A stretch of 64,000 bases of DNA from Phytophthora sp. 'mugwort' (GCA_033558025.1 JAUCEF010000005.1:4464001-4528000); one strand, 5' to 3'. Positions 23,698 through 34,992 are shown, counted from the first letter of the stretch. Notes: generated from the letters alone by a model not told the origin. Numbers and translations: made by a program.

Positions 23698-23925
23698 GCC
23701 ACAAGTAACCAGAGCTATGGACAGCTCGAAAATAACTATTGAGGTCGACTTCAAGTTGCCGTACAAGTAAGTGCTCGTTCTGTAGTCTCCAAAAGATTCT
23801 GCATCCGCATTCTGTCATATTAAGCATCTCATAAATCCCGAATTTAACCGCATACTCAAACCAAGTTTTATGTTCTCGAAAACAAGCTGTCAGCGTCCAC
23901 CACCAGCGCAACGCCAACAATCCAA

Positions 23926-26421
23926 ATGCTGCGCTCGTCGTGGCGTTTGCGGCGGCTGCCGTCACTGCGCCGCCTGTCGATCGCAGCCGCGCACGCCCCA
24001 CCGCCTCCGCCAACTGATACTCCACATCGTCAGCTGCAATATGTGACGTCTGACGCAATCCACCACCGCCTGCTTCAGGGCCTGACAGCCGCGGACGACG
24101 ACTCGCGGCCTGTGAACCTCATTCAGGACGAGGCAGGCGCGCACCGCGTACTGCGTAAGATCGAAGAGCTGGGTCCTAATCACTTTCATGCCTGCGACAC
24201 GGAGGTCGCGCAGATTGACATCAAAGCCGTGGGGCCCGTGGGCAACGGCGTCGTCACGTGTCTGTCGCTCTACAGCGGACCCAACGTGGACTACGGCAAC
24301 GGTCCGTACGTCTGGGTGGACAACTTAGACAGCGCCGAGGGCACACTGCAGTTCTTCAAGGAGTTTTTGGAGAGCAAGAGCTACCGGAAAGTCTGGCACA
24401 ACTACAGTTTTGACCGCCATGTGCTGTTCAACCACGGCATCAACGTCCAAGGCTTAGGAGGAGACACCATGCACATGGCTAGGCTCTGGAACACGGCCAG
24501 ATTCCAGAACGGTGGGTACTCTCTCGAAGCCCTGACGGCGGACTTGCTGCTGCAGAGGAAGAAGCCTATGAAGGAGTTGTTCGGCATCCCGAAACTGAAA
24601 AAGGACGGGTCCAAGGGCAAAGAGAGGATTATGCCGACAGTGGAAGAGTTGCAGAGGTCCCCACAGTTTAGGAAGCGGTGGATCAGATACAGCGTGTACG
24701 ATGCTGAGAGCACCTGGTTCTTGCATCGAGTGCTGCAGGATAAATTGGCTCAGACGTTCTGGTTCGAGAAACCCCCGCAGAAGGAGGGAGAGGAACCGCA
24801 AGTTGGATCCATGTACGACTTCTATCACCAGTATATCATCCCGTTTGGAGAATGTCTGACGGATATTGAACGAAAGGGTATGCATGTGGATTTGAAGTAT
24901 CTCGCGGAGGTAGAGAAACAGGCGTTGGAAGACAGAGCGCGCCTGGAGAGACTGGCGTTGAAGTGGGCGTCGCGGTATTGCGACGAGAGCGATCGTGTTA
25001 ATTTATACAGCGCGGCTCAAAAACAGCAATTGCTGTTCGCACCATACTTCGACGAGAAGAAGAAGAAGCTGGTGCTACCCGCTGAACGATCTTTTGAAGT
25101 GGAGAACACGGAAGGGTATATTGAAGAGGGCAAGCAGAAGGCGAAGAAAAAACGCAACATCACCATTCATGGATTGGGCATTCCACCTACGCACTTTACA
25201 GCAAGTGGACTTCCTGCAGCCAGCGCTGAAGTGCTGAAGGAACTTGCAGGGCACGTGAGTACTTTACAGAACGTGGTAGCGATGTTAATGCTTGCCAGAT
25301 ACTAATTTGTGTTGATCTTATTGTTGTTCTAGCCTGAAGCAGATCCTCCGAAGTATGGCCGTGCATATGACCATTTTGAGGACAAAGAGGAGGGTGCTGC
25401 GGCTTGCGTAGCTCTGAAGGCGCTTTTCGACATCAGCAGTATCAACACTATGCTCAACAACTTTATCCTCCCTCTTCAGGAGCTCGCAGACAGCGACAGC
25501 CGCGTTCACTGCTCGTTGAATCTCAACACAGACACAGGCCGCTTGTCATCACGAAAGCCAAACCTGCAGAACCAGCCCGCAATGGGCAAGGATCGCTACA
25601 AAATTCGCGACGCATTCACGGCCCCGCCAGGAAAAAAGCTCATTGTCGCCGATTATTCGCAGCTGGAACTCCGACTCATGGCTCATATCACGCAGTGCAC
25701 AGCAATGATTGAAGCTTTTAAGGCTGGTGGTGACTTTCACTCACGTACAGCCATGGGAATGTACCCGTACGTTGCGAAGGCGGTGGAGAATGGGGAAGCG
25801 CTTCTGGAATGGGATCATACTTGTGGTAAGGAACCTCCAGCCCCGCTCCTTAAGGACAAGTTTGGCAACGAGCGTAAAAACGCCAAAGTGCTCAACTTTT
25901 CTATCGCTTATGGCAAGACGGCATTTGGTCTGTCAAAGGACTTCAATGTCTCTCGCAAAGAGGCGGCGGAGACTTTGGAAAAATGGTATTCTGACCGAGC
26001 AGAGGTGCGGCATTGGCAAAAGAGAGCCATTGAGACTGCAAAAACTTATGGCTACACCCGTACACTGCTGGGAAGGTATCGTCGGCTTCCCGACGCTATG
26101 CTGAAGGATGACAGTATGGCAGCAAAGAAAGCCAGAGGCCATGCCGAGCGTGCTGCCATCAACACACCTATTCAAGGAGCAGCTGCTGACGTTGTCATGC
26201 AGGCAATGCTTCTTGTTCACCAGAACTCGAGACTACGCGAGCTTGGTTGGGAGATGGTGTCTCAGATTCACGATGAAATCATCGTCGAGGGCCCCGAGGA
26301 ATCCGTTGGTGAAGCGATGGAAATCGTTGTGCGTTTGATGGAAAATCCTTTTCAGAAACCCCTGTCTGTAGCCCTGGAGGTGGATGCCAACGTTGACGAC
26401 TCATGGTTTAAGGCAAAATAG
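23926..26421 (+). CDS. POP: Organellar family A DNA polymerase (plant/protist POP type)
   Basis: Two exons, 23926-25254 and 25333-26421, giving 805 residues; the intron (GTGAGT...CTAG) is phase 0. The N-terminus is Arg/Ser-rich without acidic residues (MLRSSWRLRRLPSLRRLSIA), as expected for mitochondrial targeting. A DEDD 3'-5' exonuclease follows: DTE at about 91-93, HNYSFDRH near 158-165 and YSVYDAE near 257. The polymerase part has TGRLSSRKPNLQNQP, motif A VADYSQLELR (Asp near 550), motif B KVLNFSIAYG (near 628) and motif C QIHDEI (near 756). Motif B with NFSIAYGKT is the POP form rather than bacterial Pol I. It probably replicates and repairs mitochondrial DNA. It lies between two P450 genes in the same orientation, with short spacers, and no functional link is implied. 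Confidence 0.93.
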
Positions 26422-26685
26422 AGCAAAACATCAATTTGACCAGTACAATGCCACGCTTCGTGTGTCATGGGATCGACCCCAGGAAAACTGGGAAAGGTTG
26501 TGGAATGACGCAGAACCGTGACAATATGGCCAAACGGTCTCGTCGATTCTAACTGTCTGATGAAAATTTATTTGGTTTTCGCTAAGCAATAGGCATCGTG
26601 ATAGATTTGTACGAGCTGAGACAACTAATGAGATCGCTTAGCTCGACGACATTCGCGGCTTCACTGTATACGAGAAAAAGCAGGA

Positions 26686-28281
26686 ATGGAGCTGAGCACT
26701 TCTAGTCTTGTGGACGAACTATGGTCGTCACCTACAGTTATTGCAGTGCTGTGTTTATCGTTCATCCTGGGGTATCTGGCGATTCCTTCATCGCAAGCCC
26801 GAGCGGTGATGCATCTACCCAAACCTCCTGGTTACCTGCCCATCTTGGGAAATACTCTGCTTGTGGCACACGTTCAGGTTTCCGGGCGATTTCACGACTG
26901 GGCTCTCGCCAACTGCCGCAAATACGGAGGCAAACCCTGGTGCATGCATTTTCTTGGTAAGGCTCCGACTGTGTTTGTGTGCACACCTGACGATTTCGAG
27001 GACGTTCAGAAGACGCAGTATGAGGCGTTTGGCAAGAATCCGCTCTTTGTTGAGGCTGCGACCGATGTGCTTGGACAAGGAGTCTTCGCGATCAGTGGTC
27101 CCTTGTGGTTTCACCAGCGTAAAACTGCAAGCCGCTTATTCTCAACGCAAATGATTCAGCACAACATGGATGTGGTGGTCTCGGACAAATGCAAGGAACT
27201 GATGAAGTGCCTGGACCTCGCCGCCCAGCAAAAGGATTCGGTTGTGAGTCTGAAATGGATGCTGGACTTGTTCACAATGGATGTCTTCTGCAAAGTTGGC
27301 TTTGGCATTGAGATGCAAGGGATGGAGAGGCAGCAGATTATTGCAATGCTGGAGGCATTGCAGAGATCCTCTGCGCGAATTGTGGGACGCATTTTGGAGC
27401 CAAGTTGGTTCTGGAAGCTGCGTCGCTACCTTAAAGTCGGGTCCGAGAGGCAGTTTGCAATCGATATGAAGCGAGTGAACGATATGCTGTACGGATTCAT
27501 CGCCCGCTCCATTGAGGAAAAGGCCAATCGTGACCAAAGTGGCGCTGAAGATGACACGAACTCCCGTATGGATCTCATTTCGCTGTATCTGGAACAAGAC
27601 GAGGCTGATAATGGAAAAGATGCACCCTTTCACCCGAAAAAGCTGCGAGATTTCCTCGTAAGTTTCCTGGCGGCAGGACAAGACACGACTGCAACTGCGA
27701 TGTCGTGGTTTGTTGTGATGATAAATAGATATCCGAACGTGCTGGCAAATGTGAGGCGGGAAATTCAAGAAAAACTACCGAATCTTGCAAGTGGTAAGCA
27801 ACGCGTGCCAAGCCTCGATGACACGTACCCCCTTGTCTACTTAGAGGCCGCAATTAAAGAAACTCTCCGCTTGTTTCCGGTTGCCCCGATTAGTGGTCGT
27901 ACGGCGACGCGAGATGTGACGATGTCCAATGGGGTTTTTCTTATCAAAGGTACATCAGTCCACATGCCGCACTACACAATGGGTAGGATGAAATCGGTCT
28001 GGGGACCGGATGCTGAAGAGTTCAAGCCAGAGCGGTGGATTGATCCCATTACAGCGCGAGTTAGTGCAGTGTCTCCGTTCAAGTTTTCAGCGTTCTATGG
28101 CGGCCCACACGCGTGTTTGGGGATGAAGTTTGCCATATCCGAAATTAAGATTACGTTGGCCGCCCTGCTCAGTCGATACGATTTCAAGACATCAAGAGAC
28201 CCCCTCGACTACACGTACCGGATGGCGTTGTCACTGAGAATTGACGGCGGACTCGACGTTACTGTTTCTCGTTTGGATTGA
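26686..28281 (+). CDS. Cytochrome P450 (CYP86/CYP4-like), copy 2, altered haem loop
   Basis: Intronless 531-residue P450 closely related to copy 1. A membrane anchor lies near residues 15-34 (TVIAVLCLSFILGYLAIPS). The I-helix is AAGQDTTAT, the K-helix EAAIKETLRLFP and the PERW region KPERWIDP. The haem loop reads FYGGPHACLG, with the Cys ligand at 477. The nearly invariant Arg two residues before the Cys is His475 here (CAC where copy 1 has CGC), one transition away. That Arg normally contacts a haem propionate, so haem binding may be weaker; the rest of the gene is intact. Likely a lipid-modifying monooxygenase if active. The 3' end is followed within about 160-400 bp by the minus-strand P450 pseudogene. 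Confidence 0.92.
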   Translation: MELSTSSLVDELWSSPTVIAVLCLSFILGYLAIPSSQARAVMHLPKPPGYLPILGNTLLVAHVQVSGRFHDWALANCRKYGGKPWCMHFLGKAPTVFVCTPDDFEDVQKTQYEAFGKNPLFVEAATDVLGQGVFAISGPLWFHQRKTASRLFSTQMIQHNMDVVVSDKCKELMKCLDLAAQQKDSVVSLKWMLDLFTMDVFCKVGFGIEMQGMERQQIIAMLEALQRSSARIVGRILEPSWFWKLRRYLKVGSERQFAIDMKRVNDMLYGFIARSIEEKANRDQSGAEDDTNSRMDLISLYLEQDEADNGKDAPFHPKKLRDFLVSFLAAGQDTTATAMSWFVVMINRYPNVLANVRREIQEKLPNLASGKQRVPSLDDTYPLVYLEAAIKETLRLFPVAPISGRTATRDVTMSNGVFLIKGTSVHMPHYTMGRMKSVWGPDAEEFKPERWIDPITARVSAVSPFKFSAFYGGPHACLGMKFAISEIKITLAALLSRYDFKTSRDPLDYTYRMALSLRIDGGLDVTVSRLD

Positions 28282-28439
28282 TGCCACGCAGCAGACCAAT
28301 CGTTCAAGTGCTACCACGGTACCAATGAAGTAGAAATTCAAGTTTGCGCTAAGCTTAGTCATTTAACATTCATTGGATATGACACACCCGTTCTGTATTT
28401 TGGTCAAATAAAATTGCCAATTGGCTATTGAAATTGTGT

Positions 28440-28669
28440 AAATACATTTCTGAAAATAATAAATTAAGCGTATGAAAAACGTTGGTCAGTTCCGTAAATA
28501 TTTGAAGGTTAATAGATTCTTTCTTACGCCCCTATACAGTATATTCTGTGTTGGCCATGCAAAACGAGTCGACAGCGTCAGTGTCAGGATTGAGACGAAT
28601 GCACTCGAGGATGGCAGCTTCGAGGTAGACCGATCCGTTAATGTCTTCCGCGTGTCTCTGCATCGTCCA
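28440..28669 (-). pseudogene. P450 pseudogene, 3' part (left of the Copia insertion)
   Basis: Reading the minus strand from 28669, the sequence gives EDINGSVYLEAAILECIRLN, the K-helix region of a P450 (VYLEAAIKETLRLFP in its neighbours). The ExxR motif survives as ECIR. Similarity fades after about 28560 and no haem loop follows, so the gene's 3' end is lost or unrecognisable. The upstream half is at 35514-36290; the Copia element at 28670-35513 lies between. The five bases GTCCA at 28665-28669 recur at 35514-35518 and are the target-site duplication. Confidence 0.82.
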
Positions 28670-29209
28670 TGTGAAGCACAAGGATGCTACGCGTGCTGCT
28701 GTCGTACCAGGGTTCATACCTCGTGCTGCTTCCATCTACCACCTCACTTCACGCTGCTGCTCGGCGTCAAAGCCTACACATGAGACGCTGCGCGTCTATG
28801 GATTGGTATGGCCTGCGGCCTGCCATGGTTGAGTGGAGTGCTTGCCACTCGTGGCGTCAAATATGCTATGACTACGAGACGCTGCGCGTCTATGGATTGG
28901 TAAGGCCTGTGGCCTTCCATGGCTGAGTGGAGTGCTTATGGGCGAGCTATCTAACTATGATTTGTATAGATATTATTTTGTGCTAATACAACTTTGCTCG
29001 GATGACGAAGCCTGGATGGAGGATCAACCACACTTCGCAATTTGCTTTGCCTGGTACAAATGGAGTACCAGTGATCCTCCTGTGCGCCCGAGCTTCATCC
29101 GTTCTGCTGTGGCCTTTTGCCCGGCACTCACGTGTTGTCTAAGTTTCCTTTGTCTGTACTTCTAATCCTACATGCGATTGAGAAGTGCAGACACTACTGA
29201 CAAACCACT
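28670..29209 (+). repeat. 5' LTR of the Copia element
   Basis: A 540-bp repeat beginning TGTGAAGCAC and ending CAAACCACT (the exact end is ambiguous by a base or two). The first 268 bp match the 3' LTR exactly. The remaining part has 11 substitutions, and 20 bp here replace a single base there. Inside lies a direct repeat of about 62 bp, at 28782-28843 and 28876-28937. Each unit contains the small hairpin AGACGC-TGC-GCGTCT. Confidence 0.95.
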
Positions 29210-29221
29210 GGTTATTAGCCC
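29209..29221 (+). promoter_or_regulatory. Probable primer-binding site
   Basis: TGGTTATTAGCCC directly follows, and slightly overlaps, the 5' LTR end. Its position and TGGT start fit a tRNA primer site of the initiator-methionine type used by Copia elements. The tRNA match cannot be checked here. Confidence 0.5.
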
Positions 29222-29559
29222 AACAAGGACTGGCCTACAGGACGAAGAACCGAGTACGACCACAGGGACAGGAGGCAACGTCTCAACGAAGAACCATTTG
29301 TCTTCACCTCGCCGCCTGAAAATATTGCTCGCTTCCATCAAGCATTGAATGAATCGAGCAACAGTATCGACTTCAAGAAGACCTGAACCCCCAAACCCAG
29401 GACCCGTCGCAGAGACAAGACGAGAATCTATGGAATCCAGGACCTTTCTGCGAACGGTGACAACCCGCTCTCTTCTCCCTCATCAAACGGAGATGCGAGC
29501 CCGAGCAGCCACCACAACAGCAACAGAAGCTTGAACACGAGTGAACTAGGTGATCGAGG

Positions 29560-30470
29560 CATGACAGGACGCTACGATGATAACGAGTTGGTGATCTTCA
29601 ACAAGATCCTGCTAAACATCAAGATTACGCTCCTAAGCTCGCGACCAAGGCTGACTATAAGGGCTAGCTAGAAGAAACCGAGCTGGTCTTTGGCAGCCAC
29701 ATGCTGGATACTATACCTTTGGCGGAGAGACGCGTGATGACAATGAGGCCCTGCGTAGACCCAAGTATGCTGATTGGTACACTCAGCGGAAGAAACTGGC
29801 ATTCTCAGCGATTGTGCTGTCGCTGTCGTCGGACTTGCGGACGACGTTCCAAACAACTGAGTTGAAGGATGATGTCGAGGCACCTTCCTTACTGCTAAAA
29901 AGGATTCGTGACCATTTCGAGGCCGGACAAGGTATTAATCCTGTCTATTTGAACCGTGCGCTTCTAAACCGTGAGATGCAGCCTGGAGAAACTGTCAACC
30001 AGTATGCTCATGACATCAAGAGACTCGTGCGCCGTCTTCGTGTAGAGCAACATGAGCAAGGCAAGCTACCTGAGTGGGAACATGCAGACATTCTACTGTC
30101 AAATGTGAACTTAATGTTTGATGAAACTGCGCAAAAGCATACTATCTGATGTAGCAAGCATAGCCGTACGTTGCTGACCGTGCAGGACGCGATGACAAGG
30201 CTTCATGCAGTTGAGCAGTCCAGAGACTAACTATTGCAAGTGAGTGATAAAAGAACTGGGGGCACGCGCAGCCTATGGACTTCAAGTCAACAATATTAGG
30301 TCGGAAGGAGGTGAAAAGAAGCAAATGAACTATTTTAACTCCAAGACTGATGATCTACGCCAGCGCAAGAACAAGTACAAATGTGCGAACTGCAACATGC
30401 CTGGACATAGATATGCTGAATGTACTTTGAAGCCTTTTACGTCCAGAACTTCGCAGCAAGTTGATGGCTA
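29560..30470 (+). pseudogene. Copia gag with CCHC zinc knuckle (frameshifted)
   Basis: Gag-like frame with several breaks. The best segment, 29780-30148, is helical and polar (LLLKRIRDHFEAGQGIN, GETVNQYAHDIKRLV), typical of UBN2/gag of Copia. A downstream frame at 30244-30470 holds the zinc knuckle CANCNMPGHRYAEC at 30382-30423, a perfect CX2CX4HX4C. Stops near 30146 and frame changes near 30230 mean no full gag is made. Confidence 0.8.
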
Positions 30471-31294
30471 GAGAACCGGAACGCAAACGTCGGGGACTAC
30501 CTCAATCAACAGCATTAATCAATCTGGTGACTGCGACACAGACTGAACATACAGCTGTCAACGATGGGACAGCAGAGCTGCTATCAACGTCAAACAGTGA
30601 CAGCTCAAGTGGACTTGTGGTGTCAGGTCCTGTGACAGTGAGGTCACTTGATGTCATCCGCGATTTTATCCCACAATCACCGGCAGCTACAATTGGAGTC
30701 ACGTGGTGGGGACTGGAGTGTAGTGCTGCACCCAGTGCTCAACAGCCAGCGCGGACTGTGCAAACCGAAGCATACAGTGCGCATCAATATGCTGAAGATC
30801 GTCAGATGCGCGAAGATGCAACACGTTGGAGGAACTTACAGGCGCAACAAAGTGTCAATGCCTTTGGAAATCAAGTTGCTTACTGTACCGCTGAACAGTA
30901 TGGCAAGCCTTATGCGCCAACAGTACAACCACAATCAAGGGCTCAACTAAACGACCACCGTCCATTTGCTAATGCTCTGCCGAGCCGGATGGCACGTCGC
31001 GGCAATAAAGTTCCGCAATATAATCAACGCAGACGTGATGAAGGACCGCGTCCATCACCACCACCGCCAAGTAAATGGAACGAACCACAGCGTGGTCGTG
31101 ACAACTCGTGGCGCGAAGGAGATCATATGATGAGAGTAAACCGTGGCCGTGATTTCTCTCCCAAAGGTTGCCGTGAGTGCAACTATGGGCAGATGCGGAA
31201 CTATCAACATGATGAATTTCAAAGAGGTGCCGATCACCATCTCCGCGCAGCAAATTTAATGGCGGTCCGAATTCAGACGAACGCAATTACTTGA
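30461..31294 (+). pseudogene. Copia gag-protease linker, basic Pro/Arg/Gln-rich frame
   Basis: A 277-codon open frame between the zinc knuckle and the protease. It has no recognised fold. The first part is Ser/Thr-rich. The second is rich in Gln, Arg and Pro, with RRRDEGPRPSPPPPSKW and several RGRD-like repeats that would favour RNA binding. Copia polyproteins usually have a much shorter spacer here. It may be an acquired segment or an expanded nucleocapsid tail. Confidence 0.6.
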
Positions 31295-31399
31295 GACCTA
31301 CGCAGATTCGAGGAAACTGTTATGCTGAGTCTGGAGGTCAACGTGTACCGTGGGAAGGACGCCAAGTTCATGCCGTGAGCCAGAACTCAGGTATGTATC

Positions 31400-32575
31400 C
31401 ACCTTCTGAAACTATTGAGGATACTTGATTTGGGTGCACAGATCAATGTCTGCGGCAAGCTAGACCTGTTTGACAGCCTCTGCGAGGGTGCAAGCCGGCT
31501 TGATTTTGCAAATGGAACGTCAGTACATGTAACTACCTCTGGTAATGTGCTTGTGTGTGTGATGAACCAGGCTACTGGCAAGGAAGAAGACGGACGCTGC
31601 AGGACGTGGTGTACGCACCTACCGCTCTGTTCATCACTATTAGCTTGGGCTATATGCAAAATGGTGGCTGGCTTCGCTTTCGATGCTCACGAGATAAGTG
31701 TACAACCTGGCTGGAGAAGCCTGGATTCAAGCTCAAGTTCACGATGATCGATGGTATCTATCGTCTTCATGTGAAACGTGCCAAGACAGCGATGGTGATG
31801 GGAGTAGTGACTCCTACAGCCAGTGGTGACCATGACGAAGCAATGGAGCTGCTTCACCAACGCTTTGGACCCATGGGCATGAGTACAATCAAGGCGATGG
31901 CGTCAAAGCATTTGGACGTAGATGTTAAGGTGAATGAAGCCAATCTGAACCCTTACGATTGCGTTGCGTGCATTGCATCCAAGGCCAAGAAGATGACATG
32001 CCATCGAATTGCAAAACGAAGTGTAGAATTGCTGGAAATCTTAATGATGGACATTTGCAGTGTTGGAGACAGAACAATTCGTGATCAAACGATGTTCTCT
32101 TTATTATTGATGAAGCTTCGATATACAAGTGGACATATCTGCTGAAAGAAAAGGGCGATGCAGCTGAACATATCATTGCATTACTGAAGCGCCTAGATCG
32201 TAATCGGAGACAACCTGTCATACAGCTACATTCCGACCAGGGTGGCGAATTCTTGAGCAACGAATTAAGCAGCTACTTCAGTTCTGTTGGAATCACGCTA
32301 CACCTCACTAATGCTGCTGAGAATGGCATAGTAGAACGTGCTAAAGGTGTTGTACTTCCAATTATTCGTGCAATGCTGACAGCTATGCATTTGCCGAACT
32401 TACTATTGGGCGAAGCTCTCTTCCATGTGGTGGACATACTGAATCAGTTGCCCACCAAGCCGCTAGGAACGATGTCGCCGTACGAGAAACGCTTCTCCAA
32501 GAAGTCCAAGCGAAGTGAGCTACGCACCTGGGGGTGCTTATGTCAAGTGCGAATACCCCGAGAAGCTCGATAGCG
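31400..32575 (+). pseudogene. Copia protease and integrase (broken)
   Basis: The protease active site, normally DSG, reads ILDLGAQINVCG near 31420, so the Ser is Leu. The GAG-pre-integrase block follows. The integrase HHCC region has HQRFGPMG near 31855 (the expected second His is Pro) and CVACIASKAKK near 31965. Core residues are present: MMDICSVG near 32045, LHSDQGGEF near 32225 and NGIVERAKG near 32325 give D, D and E. A frameshift near 32100 separates the first catalytic Asp from the other two. Confidence 0.85.
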
Positions 32576-32579
32576 TAAG

Positions 32580-34681
32580 GAGAAACTCGAACAGCGAGCA
32601 CGTATGTGTCTATTGTTGGGTTACAGCATGAACACCAAGGGATACAAACTGCTCGACCTAGTGACCGGTCAAGTGACGACAACTCGTCGCGAACATGTGC
32701 ATTTTCACGAGGACTACAGTGCGGATGGAGATTATGTACGAAAACCCCTGGAAAATACGTTCTTGGCGATGGCACATGAGTTGCCCACTGCTGTGCCTAT
32801 TAATCGCATCAAGACTGACATGAAGTCATACTTGCCTATCGAGATGCAATGAACTCATGATGAATCAAAAGTGCTGAAGTTACAAGGACGTGCTCAAGCT
32901 GCAAACATATCTTCAATTACTTCGAAACCAGTTTGTCCTCCTGTTGTGATGAATACTCTACCCGTGAACCCAAAACAAAACAAGGCAAGCGTCAGAAGAA
33001 GAATAAGCGGGATGACGATGCTGATTACGTTGATTCTGGGATAGTGATACCAACTGGTACTTCGAGTATTAAGCGACCCCAAAGGATAACCAAGTGAAGC
33101 GTGCGACTTCGTGACTATGTCGTGAGTACAGTATGCCATGACACGCAAAATGTGGTCGTGCCAACCACATTCAAGCAAACCAAAACAAGTAATCAGTGGC
33201 CTTAGTGATGCTGCTATGCGAGAAGAATTGCATTCTCTTAGTGAACACCAGACTTGGCGACTAGTGAGTCGTATTGAAGCGAAAAACACAAGGTCATCAC
33301 GTGCAGATGGGCGTTTGCGCTAAAATGACATGAATGTGGACGCATCAAGCGGTTCAAGGCTCGTCTAGTCATACATGGCTTCAAGCAACTGCTTGGAATT
33401 AACTACTCCGAGACATATGCACCTGTTGTTCGATTTGAATCGATTCGTACTGCTATCTACTATGTCGTGCAGCGTGGTTGGGCAGTGCTACAATCTGATG
33501 TCAAGACGGCATTTCTATATGGAGATCTTGAAGAAGTGATTTTTCATGGAACAAGCTCCTGGTTTTCAGATGGATGGACCTGGGCTATTGTGCCGCTTGT
33601 TCAAGAGCCTATATGGTTTGAAGCAGGCTCCAAACATTTGGAACAACACTTTACATGCAAAGTTGATGACTCGGGACTTCGTGCGTCTGGATTTAGACTA
33701 TGGATTGTACGCGCTTATCGAGAATAATGATGTCAAACTGCTTGTGACTGTGTACATTTACGACCTACTGCTAATGGGTCCTCCAAGCCGTTGTGCAACG
33801 GTGGCTGCGTCCCTTAAGAGGACATTTGAGCTAACCACACTTGGAAATGTCAAGTACTTACTCGGGGTGGAGATTTGATTGATCGTCCACAGCGCCAGAT
33901 TGTGTCCGGACAGCGTCAGTGCATTTTGGAGGTTCTAAAGCGTTTTCACATGGAAAATTGCAATGGCTATGCAACTCCAGAAGCAATAAACCCATCAACT
34001 GTGCCAGTGCCACCGACAAAGGAATATTTGCCATATCGTGAACTGGTGGGTGCTTTGCAATACCTCGTGAGTGCTTCGCGACCGGACATTGCCCACGCTA
34101 CGCGCAGCCTAGGCAAGCACCTTGCTGACTGTGATCATACACACTACGCGGAGGCGAAGCATGTACTCAGGTACTTGCAGACAACGAAAAAATTTGGACT
34201 AGCAATGGATGTCGTGGACAAACGAGGTGTTGAGATCACTACCTACTCGGATGCGGACTATGACAATGATCCGGTCGATCGCCGAAGCATCAACGGTTAT
34301 GTGGCGCTGCTTAACGGTAATGTCATCTCTTATGCTTCGCGCAAGCAAGTAATTAATGCACAAAGCACCACTGAAGCAGAGTATATTGCGATGGCAGAAG
34401 CTACAAAGGATGTGCTGTGGCTTACTGGACTGTGCGACGAGCTTCGCTGGAAATACGACGTGCCCGTGTGGTACGGAGACAACCAAGCGAGCGTCTATTT
34501 GTCTGCCAAGCCTGGCAAACATAGCAAGACGAAATACATCGACAATAAGTACCATATGGTTCGACGCAATGTTGAGCTCGGCAAGCTCAAGACGACACAT
34601 ATGGGTACTGAAAACATGATGGCAGATACAATGATGAAGGACTTGGTGCTGTCAAGTTTGCGCGCTTTCGGACTACCATGA
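32580..34681 (+). pseudogene. Copia reverse transcriptase and RNase H (broken)
   Basis: Reverse transcriptase blocks run from about 33340 to 33880: KARLVIHGFKQ, then SDVKTAFLYGDLEE, then LCRLFKSLYGLKQAPNIWN. The catalytic YVDD box reads YIYDLL near 33755, so its first Asp is Tyr. RNase H follows at 33875-34681, with TYSDADYDND near 34245 and STTEAEYIAMAEA near 34370. Stops and frame changes lie near 32850, 33100, 33320, 33545 and 33878. The enzyme cannot be active from this copy. Confidence 0.87.
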
Positions 34682-34781
34682 AGGTGCTTCCAATTGTGTA
34701 CGCTGCAGCAACACCTGCTGTCGATGCTTGCTGAATTTTTGACTGGCGACCTATCTGCTGCGACGGATACCCTGCCAAGTG

Positions 34782-34992
34782 CAAGTGGGAGATGTGCTAC
34801 ATTGGGCTATGTGCGGCTCAAGTGATGAACATACGACGACCTATCCGCAGCAATGGACACCCTGCCAAGTGCAAGTGGGAGAAGTGCTACGTATGATTAG
34901 CGATTGAGATGCTGTTTCACTGGTTGCAGTGCTGTTACCAGTAGGTGAGGTGATCAACATTGACTGTGCTGTCAATGCCGATCAAGTGGGAG
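34782..34992 (+). repeat. Three copies of the polypurine-tract motif before the 3' LTR
   Basis: CAAGTGGGAG occurs at 34782-34791, 34872-34881 and 34983-34992; the last directly abuts the 3' LTR, as a polypurine tract should. The first two lie in a longer near-repeat that begins CCTGCCAAGTG and is spaced 90 bp. Confidence 0.7.

Noticed and set aside
27142..27768. 208-codon minus-strand frame inside P450 copy 2
   Set aside because: Antisense shadow of a gene with complete P450 motifs; no domain of its own.
28684..28926. 80-codon frame found identically in both LTRs
   Set aside because: It lies in LTR sequence and its two copies reflect LTR identity, not a gene.
28782..28937. Repeats inside the LTR considered as a CRISPR-like array
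   Set aside because: Only two long, imperfect units in a retrotransposon LTR of a eukaryotic genome; no spacers or cas genes.
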